Below, piece by piece: positions 10,931-21,959 of a stretch of DNA of 64,000 nt. The stretch is from Margaritifera margaritifera (Eukaryota; Mollusca; Bivalvia; Unionida; Margaritiferidae), in the NCBI GenBank assembly GCA_029931535.1, contig JAQPZY010001436.1:647001-711000 (forward strand), written 5' to 3'. Numbering within the stretch: position 1 is the first letter of the stretch; each line of letters starts with the position of its first letter. The notes under the pieces are model-generated. The model searched no databases. It was not told where the DNA came from and worked only from the letters and a program-made list of their open reading frames with translations. The position numbers were made by a program, and so were the translations under genes.

Positions 10931-11803
10931 TGTTACGGCATTGTGTATTATCTTTAAATTATAATAGTTTTCATTTGGGTTTATAATCATTGTATTATAA
11001 TTCCATAGTCCAGTAGCATATGCTATTCTTAAAGTACAAATGAACGTCAACATGTTTACATGAGTCATGTTAAGTCCTGGGAAAATCAATAATTATGTCG
11101 GTCAGCTTAACCCACAATAGTGAAATTGCATGTTAGCGCGTGCAGATTTATGACCTTGAATCCTATGTCAACATCATGTTGATTTGAAATAAGGTATTTT
11201 CATTGTATTGCGAAGGCATTTTTAACAGTATCATGCGCGACCTAGTTTCTGATTGGTTAAAGAAGGTTGTTTACAGAACACATTCTAAGTCGCAGTATTA
11301 GAAGTTAAATTCTCTTTTACGCCGTAAGAGACTATATATGCCAAAATAACCACTGAATCTTCATTCTGTGGCAGTTCGTCAAAATCATAAGGTTATTGAG
11401 GAAGATTATTATTGCTTGTAAAATCAGCTGGTGAACATCTATTATCTACGTTGTACATTTTGGATTTAAGTACTATTCTTCAAAGAACTTAACGATATTC
11501 TACATTCACAAGAGTTTACCTGGGATTAATAACATTTGGATTTAAAACTGTGTTTCTTGTGGCACATCAACACTTTAGTGACTTCATTCGGAATACTTTG
11601 GATTAACTTCCGGATTATCAAAATTCAATAGGACATTTAGGATTTTTTAGGAATTTATAAACTGTAAGTTATTTTTAATTCTTTCTCTTTGTTTGTTTGA
11701 AATATTTAATATTTTAGGAAATTAAATTTATATTTTAGAAATTGTGAAAGTTTGTTTGAGTCGTTCTTTTTTTTGTTACTATTTCTAACAACTAGACGTA
11801 ACA
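10931..11803 (+). mobile_element. Solo LTR, TGTTACG...CGTAACA
   Basis: An 873-bp non-coding block with perfect 7-bp inverted termini TGTTACG/CGTAACA (the TG...CA rule) and 4-bp flanks CTAT (10,927-10,930 and 11,804-11,807). A TATA-like ACTATATATG lies at 11,331-11,340, in the right place for an LTR promoter. The last ~250 bp resemble the second solo LTR at 46,755-47,226, read on the minus strand (shared GGACATTTAGGATT; ends CTAGACGTAACA and CTAGAGTCGTAACA). No gag-pol lies beside it. The surrounding DNA is CTAT-rich, so the flank match alone is weak evidence. Ty3/Gypsy-type origin is inferred from the termini. Confidence 0.7.
11331..11340 (+). promoter_or_regulatory. Candidate LTR TATA box
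   Basis: ACTATATATG lies mid-LTR, followed about 25-30 bp later by a plausible initiation region. Inferred from position only. Confidence 0.35.
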
Positions 11804-11827
11804 CTATCCATCTATTTATCTATCTAT

Positions 11828-11828
<1 letters not shown>

Positions 11829-11869
<41 letters not shown>
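11829..11869. repeat. (AT)n after (ATCT)n microsatellite
   Basis: A CTAT/ATCT-rich run followed by about 20 AT dinucleotides, immediately downstream of the solo LTR. Confidence 0.95.
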
Positions 11870-11871
<2 letters not shown>

Positions 11872-12171
11872 ATATTATATACTAGTAATAATATAGTTTG
11901 ATATAGATATCTATCCTTTTCTGATAATAAGTGCATCTACAAAGGCAATGGAAGTTGCCTACTACTTCATTTTAATAACACAATTCACATTTTCTATCAC
12001 TTATTTCGGTAATTTGGTATCTTCCAACTTCAATACGTTGATAACGATTAGACTTGCGGAGTTTTACAAGGATAACTGATAAACTTGGTGGTAAAACTGT
12101 CAAAAAACGATCCTAGCATATGATCGTATTTAAAGATTCCATGTGGAATTGATTTATATGAACTCCATAGA

Positions 12172-12392
12172 GACCGTGTATAATCGCGTATAAGTCGGAT
12201 CCAACTGAAAACTGAACAGACCCTAATCGGCTGTCGCATAATTCTCTTGCAGATTTGGGTCTGCGCAGTTTATTAGTAGTAATAAGTAGGACAAACAACA
12301 TAGATCCTGATCTGTCTGTGCATTATGCAACGTCGGATCAGGGTGTATGTTGTTTGCAGTTGGACTCTACATTTGCGCGAATACATACGGTA
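12172..12392. mobile_element. Palindromic MITE P, copy 2 (uninterrupted)
   Basis: A 221-bp element with inverted ends GACCGTGTATAATCGCGTAT... and, from the right end, TACCGTATGTATTCGCGCAA.... The internal order is the same as copy 1: an AATCGGC...GCAGATT hairpin with loop TCGCATAATT, then a CCTGATC...GATCAGG hairpin with loop CATTATGCAA. It lacks the hAT insert, so it serves as the empty-site reference for copy 1. Confidence 0.8.
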
Positions 12393-12719
12393 CAAATCGC
12401 AAGACAGTAAAAATTGATTTAAAGAAAATGTTTTGGAATTAATTTTTTGTAAGTAATTATTTATGGATACAGTTGTTACAATATAATATAAAAGGTGAGG
12501 TCTCGAGATTTTCTTTCATATGTATGCTAATATTTAGTCATGTATTGTACTTAAATCAGAATCTGCAAAATTAATTGCATGTCAATGTGGTATCAGCCAA
12601 AGCAAACATTTATCCCCATTATTGTTCTAATAAGAATTTTTGTTTTAAAACAATTGTAAAGGTGTACACTCTATAATTGGCGATTTGCAACTTTTGAGTG
12701 ACTTAAGAAAATAATTTTG

Positions 12720-13425
12720 ATATATGCTGACGGGGCATGTATCGTTGCTGAGAGTGCATATGATCTTCAACACAGTTTGCATAATTTTTATAAATATTGT
12801 CTATCATGGAAATTAGAAGTAAAGACATAAAAAAAAGTTGTGATATCTGGTTATAGAGCCAATTGTAGGTTTGATTTAAAATTTAAAGATCACTCGAATC
12901 AAGTATTAGATTAATATAAATATTTAGGTTGAAAGGCGCAGGCAGATGCTTGAAAGGAACTTTGTTTATTTCGAATCAGAAAAGTAGACAGCATGATATT
13001 TTTGGTCGACCTAGAACTGAAGCAATTTGATAATAGTATAGTCCCAATGTTACTGTATGTGTGTGAAGTCTGTTTTTTTTAAATATTCAAATATTGAAAA
13101 TAGCCAATTTAACTTTTCCTGGGCAATTATATGGTATTAACAAAAGTACCCCTAAACTATGGTACATGGTCATTATCCTATTTTAATATATGTTAAGATT
13201 AGTTTGATTAGCCTTTAGGGAAGATTTGACTTAGTGGCAGCCAAACCAAAACTTTCATGCATAATGTACAAACTTCTTGTAAATTATACATTAAGTGGAC
13301 GGTATAACCATAAATACATGGACGTTGTTACATCCATCAAATTTCTGAAATTGGACTATGTGTGGCGTATGCCAGAATTGGAGTTTTAATAACATATACT
13401 GGTTCTAAATATAATATTGCACATA
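12720..13425 (+). pseudogene. Decayed LINE reverse transcriptase, C-terminal half
   Basis: The plus frame beginning about 12,726 reads a YADG version of the YADD motif, then LQHSLHNFYKYCLSWKLEV. This is the usual RT palm/thumb layout (LQ..L..F..YC..W.L.VN..KT). YKYLG follows near 12,920, a PMLLYVCEV block near 13,045, and late blocks ending KLDYVW near 13,365. Several in-frame stops and one indel break the frame. The second catalytic aspartate is Gly here. The order of blocks is that of widespread animal LINEs, but the clade is not assigned. No 5' RT half is visible. Confidence 0.75.
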
Positions 13426-13775
13426 TTCTTAAATTTCAATATCTGCAGTAGTGGAATGCATAATTCTTCCGAAAGTATGACCTACGGTATTTTTAAAGAT
13501 TATTTTTCTATGAAAAATTACTTTTTACAAGATTTGAAATAATGAATTTTGTACAGAATACACTTCACGTTGTAGCTTTTGGAATATCAAAGTTTATTAT
13601 ATATTTAATAACGAGATATTGAAATACATCAGATTTATCGCCACAGTGGTGATATCACTTTTGGAACTACTTTATTTTTTTTAATTTAGGAAGTATATCT
13701 GCCGTTATGTATATTATTCAGACCTGTATTTCCATAGTTAGGCCTATTTCATTTTTTTCTTCTTTTTTCTCTCTT

Positions 13776-13780
<5 letters not shown>

Positions 13781-13838
<58 letters not shown>
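13781..13838. repeat. (CT)n microsatellite
   Basis: About 26 CT dinucleotides after a T/CT-rich lead-in (13,750-13,780). Confidence 0.98.
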
Positions 13839-13840
<2 letters not shown>

Positions 13841-14680
13841 CCATCAGGATGAATAGATCTTAAAATGTGTCAAGACTGCTGACCCTCTAGTATACATTTA
13901 TGTAATCAATAAGAAGGAGCCATTAAGAATGCCTAAAAATAAACCCAAGCAACAAAAGCAGGCTTCAAGTATTAACTTCTTATAATTAGTTTTCTACATG
14001 AATCGTGCACAATGTCAGTGACTGAACTTACATAACCTGTTGCTATTCGATATTCTGTGTCACCCATACAGTATCGTATAAGTAGCGATTATAACTGTTA
14101 TCACAATTAACATGAAAATGATGGAGTAATCAGGCATTGATTAGTGTTGCTTGCAAACCGAAATTAAATAACGGTGGAAATTTGGGTGCAGCGTCTGTTA
14201 CGGAAAGCCTGCCAACATACAAATTCACGTGTGAATGCAGAAATAAACAAAAATAGAAACCAAAATCCTTACAAGTAAATTCACAATCATTAAAATCTGT
14301 TGTTTGATATGTTACGCTCTGAAGTCTGTTGGACCGTTCTGTCATGTTGCTATAGTGATATTCACCACAGCAATGTTCACTGTATCAATCCGCGCAAGAA
14401 ATATGTTAACGAAAATAATAATGTCTTTGTTTTAGTATGAAAACATTAATTAATGTGACAATATACATGATTAGAAGCATTATATATACAATCCTAATTT
14501 GTAAAAAGTCGCTGTCCTAAAATTATTGTAAAATTTCGGAACTTCTTGTTATGGATGTAGCAATACAGCCGTTAATCGCATTGACACAGAATGGAGAAAC
14601 AAATCTATGCAAATTTAAATTTTGTTTCCTTAAAAAGATATATAATAAAAAGAAAATCTACGTTTTATTTAGTAGATACA
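13839..14680. other. AT-rich sequence, no gene seen
   Basis: The minus frame at 14,130-14,345 and plus frame at 14,591-14,803 show no recognised domain. The latter runs into the hairpin at 14.7 kb. Confidence 0.4.
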
Positions 14681-14681
14681 G

Positions 14682-14912
14682 GGAAATATTACATTCGTGA
14701 AGTTGAAACATTTTGTATTGTCACTCGTGGCTTCGCCACCAGTGACACTACAATGTTTTCACTCCACTCGCGAAATATATATAAGTTATTAACTAAGTAT
14801 TGAAAAATATTGGACCCGAAGTAATGCGACGGAAAATGCCCTAGCTTGCCATGGCATTCTACGTCACATGAACGAGGACCCGATTTTTTTAATACTCAGT
14901 CAATAACCTTTT
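14682..14912. repeat. Double fold-back (two adjacent hairpins)
   Basis: Hairpin 1 has arms 14,682-14,731 and 14,735-14,783 around GTGGCTTCGCCAC. Hairpin 2 has arms about 14,783-14,840 and 14,853-14,912 (left AACTAAGTATTGAAAAA...GGAAAATGCC; right GGCATTCTACG...TTAATACTCAGT). Arms are about 50-60 bp with scattered mismatches. The structure suggests one or two MITE/fold-back elements, with ends possibly at GGTTATTGACT. No target duplication could be defined. Confidence 0.65.
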
Positions 14913-15690
14913 TGTTATATACTTAAAAACAAGCATATTAACCATTATGTTATGTTATAGGAATAACACAATTAAACAAGTATTTCAACGTTTTATTGAA
15001 CATTTTACACGTCGTTCAATTAATGAATAAAACCTAAACACAGTGCATTAATATACGCTGCTTTACTGCTATGGACGTGCGCGCGTACATGGGGTGATTC
15101 TCATTCAAAACTGAATTAAATTAAATTTGTTTAAGAGGATGGAATGTCATATTGCCGCCAAAGGAACACAATGAAATATTATTATTACGAAAAACAAAGC
15201 AATACATCAATGACAATTGAAAATACCATTATGAAAGATGAACCAGAAAAGATTCATTCTAATGTTACAGTATCGTTGGGATTGACTCAATGCAGCTGTC
15301 ATGATGGCGGGTAAATCTGAAAGTGCTGTGTGTGTCATGAGTGTTGCCAGGGTATTGTGGTCCATCAGTCTTGGATAATACCTCAAACAAGATATAGATT
15401 CATTTTGGAGTCGTTTGTGTTTTATTTGGATGAGTGCTAGATCTACTGATATTCCAGCATTGGTGTTAGGTAGAAAGAATTACAGTCTTCTCGGCATCTG
15501 GTGGACATCAAATTTATGACGTGGTCAGCGTTCCAACTTTCCGTCGCCATTTTTATTTAGCCGCAGCCAGAAGTAGCTCATAGAATGCGGTTACGTGTGT
15601 ACCATCTACGGAAGCGGTGAATAATTTTACTTAACTACGGTTAATACCGCTGGGTATTGACCCACAGCAACAGCGTTAAACTAATGGGTC
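14913..15690. other. AT-rich sequence, no gene seen
   Basis: No supported coding frame, tandem repeat or element boundary recognised. Confidence 0.4.
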
Positions 15691-15694
15691 TATT

Positions 15695-15858
15695 TATAAA
15701 GTATATTTATAGGTTACTGCATTTGTATGGGAAAATATGAACGAGTTTTCTGAGTTATACTGCACGACGTCAGGAGTGCAGTATAGCTCAAAAAAAAAAA
15801 ACGAGTTCATATTTTCCATACAAATGCAGTAACCATTTTATTATATACTCATTTTGCT
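15695..15858. repeat. Long inverted repeat (fold-back)
   Basis: GGTTACTGCATTTGTATGGG at 15,712 is mirrored by its reverse complement ending at 15,834. The arms are about 55-75 bp, separated by a small GACGTC-containing centre; an A12 tract in the right arm is the main mismatch. The outer arm ATTATATACTCAT (right) recurs inverted as ATGAGTATATAATAAAAT near 17,305, linking it to the other side of the Crypton-like remnant. Confidence 0.8.
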
Positions 15859-16614
15859 TTTCTACCTAAGGCTGAATAATAAAAAGAACACACTACAAGA
15901 AACAAAGTAACTGCATTTCTGCTATATTCTAAAGTAAATACACAACCGAAGTTAAACCAATACACAGTAAGAGTATTCATGCGCACATGGCACCGCCCAG
16001 TGACCTTTGAACTTGGTAGAGTACCGCGTGCTCAGTGATTTGTTTCAAAAAGAAATCTCATTTTTGTCTACTTAAAATTGAAATTTTGAGTCATATTGTG
16101 AATGACTGCGCCATGGAACAACTTTCCCAGTTGATCTGTAATGGAGGAATTTTGTTTTTCTGTCGATTCAACTAAATTTTGCTGTTTTAATTTTGGTGAA
16201 CTTGCGTTATTAGCTGGGTCTATTACGTACGATGTACATGTAGCTAGAGGGACTGGCCTCGACAGCAGGCTAGCTTACACATGTGTTACTGTCCTGCCAT
16301 TGATAGTTTTGGAATCATAAGGTGGACAAAATATGAAATTATTTTAATTGAAATTCTCAAGAAGATGCAGGATTAAATATTTTTGTTAGGGAATATCAAA
16401 TTCATTTCGTTTTGGAGTGCAGTAAATTCTCCTTTGGAACGTGATTTCTGTTGGAAATGTAGTCTAGATTGCAGTGCAATTTCGCGCCGTGGATCAGAAA
16501 GTACATTTTGAAGAAATTCAAGATGCAGAAAAGTAAGTACATTTATTGCCATTCTTATTACCAGCTATAGATGACATATTTATATGTACTGTCACTATAA
16601 ATCTAAACAATTTC

Positions 16615-17171
16615 TCAACCAAAAAAAAACAAAAAAAAAAAAAAACAGGCAAAATTGCAAAGCGGCTGGTGTGTCAGAGCCCATTTCGTCAGCGGAAAAT
16701 AAGGCTTCTTCGTATCGTGGCTTCTTGGCTCCGAGGCACTTGCTTTTATACCAAAACCCGCCTTCTTTAGTTGTATTTTTTCGAATTTAGTGCTTGGACT
16801 GACTTGTAAAATTGGCGGTCTCTGAGAGAAACGGAATATCATTTGGTCATAAGATGCCTTTTTATGCTATTTTTTTTTAATAGACTCTACAGAGCACGGT
16901 TCATAGTCTGAACCATCGGTTAAATAAGTTTTTAAATGATCAGAATGATATTTTCAATACTGCATGCCTCACGTTTGTTGTCATAAAGCCACCGCTGTAC
17001 ATTGTGAATATCACGTTCAGTCACTTGCTTGGTTGAAAGATTCTTTTGTTACTCAATGAATTCATTCACATCGTCAGCTTTATCATCTCTACTCTCAAAC
17101 AGCTTGTTTAGTTCATCCACAGACAAATCTAATAAAGCAAAAGCTTCGGTGTCTGCTACATTTGCGTACAT
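16615..17171 (-). pseudogene. Crypton-like tyrosine recombinase, N-terminal remnant
   Basis: The minus strand from ATG at about 17,169 reads, across frameshifts and stops: an acidic N-terminus, NEFIE then QKNLSTKQVTERDIHNVQRW, DHLKTYLTDGSDYEPCSVES, IKRHL, LRDRQFYKSVQALNSKKYN, a Gly-Lys-rich linker (GAKKPRYEEALFSADEMG), and DTPAAL. This order (core-binding domain with YEP.S, then SL.D..F..S...L..K, a GKG-type linker, LG..TP.AL) is that of Crypton-family YR proteins and their relatives (KIAA1958/ZMYM type). The sequence stops at an A/T homopolymer (16,616-16,645) before the catalytic R...HxxR...Y domain, so the copy is inactive. The match is made from memory of the family pattern. Confidence 0.65.
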
Positions 17172-17224
17172 TGTTTGTTTACAATAAAAAGTAGTTCCTA
17201 AGACGCGATACTATTTTTAGACAT

Positions 17225-17340
17225 ACGTGTCGTGCAGTATGAAGCCGTGCAGTATGGAGAAATACTGCACGACTCTGACAATGCAAAGTTAATGGAGAAA
17301 AAAATGAGTATATAATAAAATAATTTACTGCACATATCGA
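17225..17340. repeat. Inverted repeat related to 15.7-15.86 kb
   Basis: GTCGTGCAGTAT ... ATACTGCACGAC forms a short hairpin (17,239-17,275). It is followed by ATGAGTATATAATAAAAT, the inverted counterpart of the outer arm at 15.84 kb, then TTACTGCA. With the 15.7-kb fold-back it brackets the Crypton-like remnant. Confidence 0.6.
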
Positions 17341-18476
17341 AATGACGTGTTCATTACTTTTTGATGTCGTCGATATGACGTCAATTAATACATAAGTGTA
17401 TCGTATTGCCATGAACTCATGGAGATGCCAAAATGACGTGATTGTGGTTTTGTCTTATATTCAGTACTGAAAACGAAAAATGCTTATCAATTGTAATAAT
17501 TGCAATAACATTCCCGTGAAAGAAAATGATAAAGACAACGAAAACTATTCGAGACCTTGGGAAATATTTAGCAATATACAACCTGCGGTAAATCGGCTGC
17601 GCAGGCGTTGTGTAGCAGAAAATCGGTGTTATACTGAGAAAAAAATCCCTGACCAACATACACATTTCTTTGAGTATTTGATAAGGGGAGTCTATGATCT
17701 TTAACCTGTGCAAATTTTATTAATTTTTAAAAATACTCATTCAGACATTTTTTTATCGACAATTAGTGACATTGTGCTTTTTTTCTCATACTTTAAAATG
17801 AAAAGATCCAAGTAATTTTGGATTGCTTGGAAACTTAGCTATATAAAAATAGTAATTTTTTTAAAAAAAAGAGTCAAATACTGAAACATTTACAGGCAAT
17901 CTTCTCCATAGGTCAGTTTTGGAGAAAATCTTCAAATGTATATTTTTTTCATACTTTTTGTAGAACATTATGAGTAGATTAAAATTCCGTGTCTCGGATA
18001 AAACTTACTCCAAATTCCCGTTAACATTAATGAAGAGTTAAATTGTCAAAAATTACCGACTGCATTACCTCCCTTGACCAAGGCTCGGTTTGCTGTTATG
18101 CCTGACGTTATTCTAGAACGAGCCGACCAGCCACTAATGTTGAAGTGTACTGATTGCATGGTCATAACAAGTAAAATGGCGGATTTTGTACAGTGTTCAG
18201 TCACAAATTGTGAAAAAAAACCTAAAACAGAATGCTATTGTTTTCTTTTCTAAATTTCTAAATGAAGAAAGATGCAGAAAATATGGATCTACCGATTATA
18301 CTGTGTCAAACTGGGAAGTATTATAACGAGGTTTCCAAGGAGACCATACAGCTTATTCTAATTTGGTTGTACAAGCATATGATAAACGATCAAATCATCA
18401 CACATCCTTCTAAACCTTGAAAAAAGGATTTAGACACATCACTTAGGCAACCATCAGGGGAAAATAATAGCAAGCG

Positions 18477-18478
<2 letters not shown>
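17341..18478. other. No supported gene; weak THAP-like start
   Basis: Short frames on both strands at 17,417-17,713 have no recognised domain. At about 18,176 the plus strand reads MADFVQCSVTNCEKKP and then a frameshift, faintly like a THAP zinc-finger start (C-x4-C), but no downstream ligands are visible. Confidence 0.3.

Positions 18479-18479
<1 letters not shown>

Positions 18480-18541
<62 letters not shown>
18480..18541. repeat. (AG)n microsatellite
   Basis: About 31 uninterrupted AG dinucleotides, then A7. Confidence 0.98.
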
Positions 18542-18545
<4 letters not shown>

Positions 18546-19447
18546 AATAAGTCGTCCCCTTTCATAGGGTACAGACATTTGAACTGCAAACACGTATCTT
18601 CATTAAACCTTTGTTTTACAGATTTATCATGGAGAAATAAGAACATCAGATATCAAGGAGATACGAGGTTACCTTTAAAGATGGCTGGGTCCCAAATGTA
18701 CCATTTTGAAAGAGATGAAGATTATTTTAAAGAGTTATTATCAATAATTTTGGCTAAAAATAGTGATTTGATGTATTATTTCTATATGTTGCTTATAAAA
18801 TATAAAAGTTTGAAAAATACACCAAGATCGCACTTCTGCGTTTGAATGAACGTACTTTTCGTACTTCTTTATAATAATTGTGATCCTATTTTCTCTCGAT
18901 CTGTTGACTACCATATTGGTCTGTGGTGTAGCATTAGATATTTGATTTTTGTTTAATTTCCACAGAATCACTGTTCGTTTCATAACCTATCGCAAATTTC
19001 TTAGAATATAATCTCTACGTTGGAGATTTCATTGTTTTAATGATACGTCGCTTCCGCATATATATCAGGTGCAGGTAATACCTGCGACAACATTTTTGAT
19101 TGTCATACTTATAAAAGCAATTATTCGTAAACAATGCCCAATACATTTATAATAACAACGATTATCGGGGTTTCAGGTAGGAAAGATTTAAAACTAAGTT
19201 TAACCAGAAACCGTCATATTTGACATTTAAATGTTTCAAGGCAATTTTATTGTGTTATTGAATTTACTCAAAATATATGATTCAGGCTGAATTTGGCTGC
19301 TTTCCACTTAAACATGCTTAAAGACTAAATAGAATGGGGGTGGTGGGTGGGGAGAGGGGATAACGCTGAGACTTATTTTAGACGCTTGAAAAGCAATAAT
19401 GTCTTACTGTATCGTTTAGTTACTCATAAACTATACATAACAAGAGC
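18542..19447. other. AT-rich sequence, no gene seen
   Basis: Small overlapping frames on both strands without domains or splice context. Confidence 0.4.
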
Positions 19448-19537
19448 ACGATATAACCATAAAGTACGATATAATCATAAAGTACGATATAATCATAAAG
19501 TACGATATAAGCATACAGCACGATATAATCATAACTA
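19448..19537. repeat. 18-bp tandem repeat, 5 copies
   Basis: Units of about ACGATATAATCATAAAGT start at 19,448, 19,466, 19,484, 19,502 and 19,520. Eighteen is a multiple of 3, so the plus frame reads RYNHKV repeats; this is a repeat artefact. Confidence 0.9.
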
Positions 19538-20419
19538 TTTTCAACAATGGAATACCAAAATATGGAACCCTGCTGAAGCTATTACAATAGATAAACAGAG
19601 TTGCGGCTTCAGTTTTATATAACTATTTCTAAAATCATATACTCAAATAGTTTTAGTAGACGTATTTACCGTAATCCTACTTTTTTGAAAATGAAATGGA
19701 AATAGTTGCAAAGTCAAACAGTTGCTTTGTAGGAGAAATATTGATGTTTTAAAAAGTTTGTGCAAATTTATCGGAATTATAAATGACATATTTTTTATAG
19801 TCTGAAACATATCTAGTTATATATTATTCTAATGGTACCATTTTACTATTTACGATTTCACTATTGGGACCTGCATGGAATAAAACATGTTATGTTCTGT
19901 TTAATGGCATTGGAATAATACACATGTCAGTATCACAAGCATACAAACAATAATTTCCTTGTAAAAATTGTCGGAAAGTCAATTTGTTCCACAACTGTTT
20001 ACTTTCATACCACCAGACTGAGCTCAATATCCATGGTAACTCAAATTTTCTCGACAAGTTAATGTTTTGAACAATGAATGTTACTGCTTTCTAATTGTTC
20101 CTACATTTTCCTTAATTCATGAATGTTTTATAAGAATCATATACTGCAAAAAGCAAATAGAGAGAAAAAAAAAAAAGAAAAAAAAAAACTACAAGAAAAC
20201 TTTGTTACAGATCCTTATCTTACTTTATCAGGGTATCTGTCTTGTGAATTCAACATTTGCAAACATAGCGCTACTGTCATCACAAGCTTTATTGAAAGTT
20301 GAAACAGTTATCTGAGATATAATTCACTTGCTTGTGTTCACTTGTAAATAAAACTCACCAAATATCTGATGATATTCTAATATCGGTGCTACATCAGGGG
20401 CCAATTGCACGACCGTAAC

Positions 20420-20640
20420 AATACAGATGGTTTCAATGATGATGACCAGGACGATGATGATGAAAATGACTATGGAGATGATGGTAATGAGAATGAACTT
20501 CCTTACGTGTTTATGAGATAAATTTGTTTATCAACGGTGAAACACTTAAAGATTTTGGCAATTCAAGGTTCAATAACAATAAAGATGGCTTAGATAATGA
20601 CGATGATGATGATGGCGATGACGATTACTCAATTCATAAT
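20420..20640. repeat. GAT/GAC-rich low complexity with an internal repeat
   Basis: Imperfect GATGAT runs at 20,435-20,485 and 20,595-20,630. Each is followed by a shared block 'ttacg ... tttatgagataaat' (near 20,503 and 20,664), so this is a diverged tandem duplication of about 160 bp. No open frame runs through it. Confidence 0.6.
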
Positions 20641-20692
20641 AATGTTAATGATCGTCATCACGCTTTACGCTTTTATGAGATAAATCCGTGAA

Positions 20693-20985
20693 CCCCCTCC
20701 CCCACCCAAAAGAAAACACCCCACGAACCCCTCCCCCACCCAAAAGAAAACACCCCACGAACCCCTCCCCCACCCAAAAGAAAACACCCCACGAACCCCT
20801 CCCCACCCAAAAGAAAACACCCCACGAACCCCTCCCCCACCCAAAAGAAAACACCCCGCGAACCCCTCCCCCACCCAAAAGAAAACACTCCATGAACCCC
20901 TCCCCCACCCAAAAGAAAACACCCCACGAAAAAAACCCCTGCCCCACCCAAAAGAAAACACCCCACGAAAGAAAACCCCACCAAT
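20693..20985. repeat. 34-bp minisatellite, 8 copies, G-rich on minus strand
   Basis: Eight near-identical units (AACCCCTCCCCCACCCAAAA plus GAAAACACCCCACG), with spacings of 34, 34, 33, 34, 34, 34 and 39 bp. The unit is not a multiple of 3, so translations on either strand cycle through all frames and give repetitive frames of about 100-120 codons. They are artefacts. On the minus strand each unit reads G3-T-G5-A-G4-TTCGT-G4, fitting the G-quadruplex consensus. Confidence 0.95.
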
Positions 20986-21959
20986 ATTCAGACCAAGTTT
21001 TCCTGCCGGTCTATGTTTATTTGACAAATTTATCAATGTAGAAATGTGTCTATCGAGTAACAGACAAATATCCAGCGTTGGCTTTTATGGGAAAGGATTG
21101 AGACCTTTATGAAAAAAGTAAATACAATATACGAAGGTGATAATAATAAAAAACATATTTCAGAAACTGTGAAGAATAATCGACAAAAATAAAAAATAAA
21201 AATTACTCACGATACAATTACATTTATGACCACTATTCATTTCAGTTAATTATAAATATAAGTGTGATTGACCCAAGGATAGTCCATACAATGTATCTTT
21301 ACAAGGGCATTTCTCAGATAGCACCATGAAACAGCTTGCGATATATCTTATGAAATACGTAAGGTTTACATTATGAACTATATAAGGAAAGATCTTATAA
21401 ATAATCATAGGATACCATGGTGAAACTGGGTTTATGTCTTTTCTACATATCGAAATGTTCCGTTCATGTTATATCAAACATGTTGTAATTGGTTGACGTT
21501 TACCTATCTTCTGCTTCCGCTAGCTTTCATTCAACCTTCATGTTCAAATCAACAGATTGGGTAAAGTGGTAAAACAGTCGAAGGTCTTTAATATTTGTCC
21601 TTCCGTTTGCAGTTCTCTGTTGTCGATTTTCGATTGTGACAAAGTGCATTGCTCTTTTAAACAATATACTTTTTCGGAATTATAACATGTATTTTAAACA
21701 CAGTAACACTGAAATTTTGCGGTTTAACACTATTATAAATGTGCCAGTCTACGTTTTTATTTCTTCTTATTCCAGATCTACATATTTGATAATGATGTAA
21801 TTACAATCGTTACAAACATGTCTTAGCATTTTATGTCAAACATTGAGGGTCTTTGAATGATTTTATTTGCAAGAATTATGACATATACCGATTTGTAAAT
21901 AATATAGTCTGACCAAAATTATTTATTGAATATTGGAGAATACTGAAATCCTATAATAT

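Noticed and set aside
16524..16770. A plus-strand spliced gene starting ATGCAGAAAA|GTAAGT with an acceptor after a poly-A tract
   Set aside because: The acceptor follows A-rich, not pyrimidine-rich, sequence, and the proposed exon is antisense to the better supported Crypton-like remnant.
18176..18330. A second THAP zinc finger
   Set aside because: Only a C-x4-C start is visible; the rest of the fold and the second ligand pair cannot be found.
20693..20985. A CRISPR-like direct-repeat array
   Set aside because: Units are contiguous with no variable spacers, and the genome is eukaryotic.
20645..21041. Four long repetitive frames on both strands (100-123 codons)
   Set aside because: All are translations of a 34-bp minisatellite in every frame; there is no non-repeat coding part.
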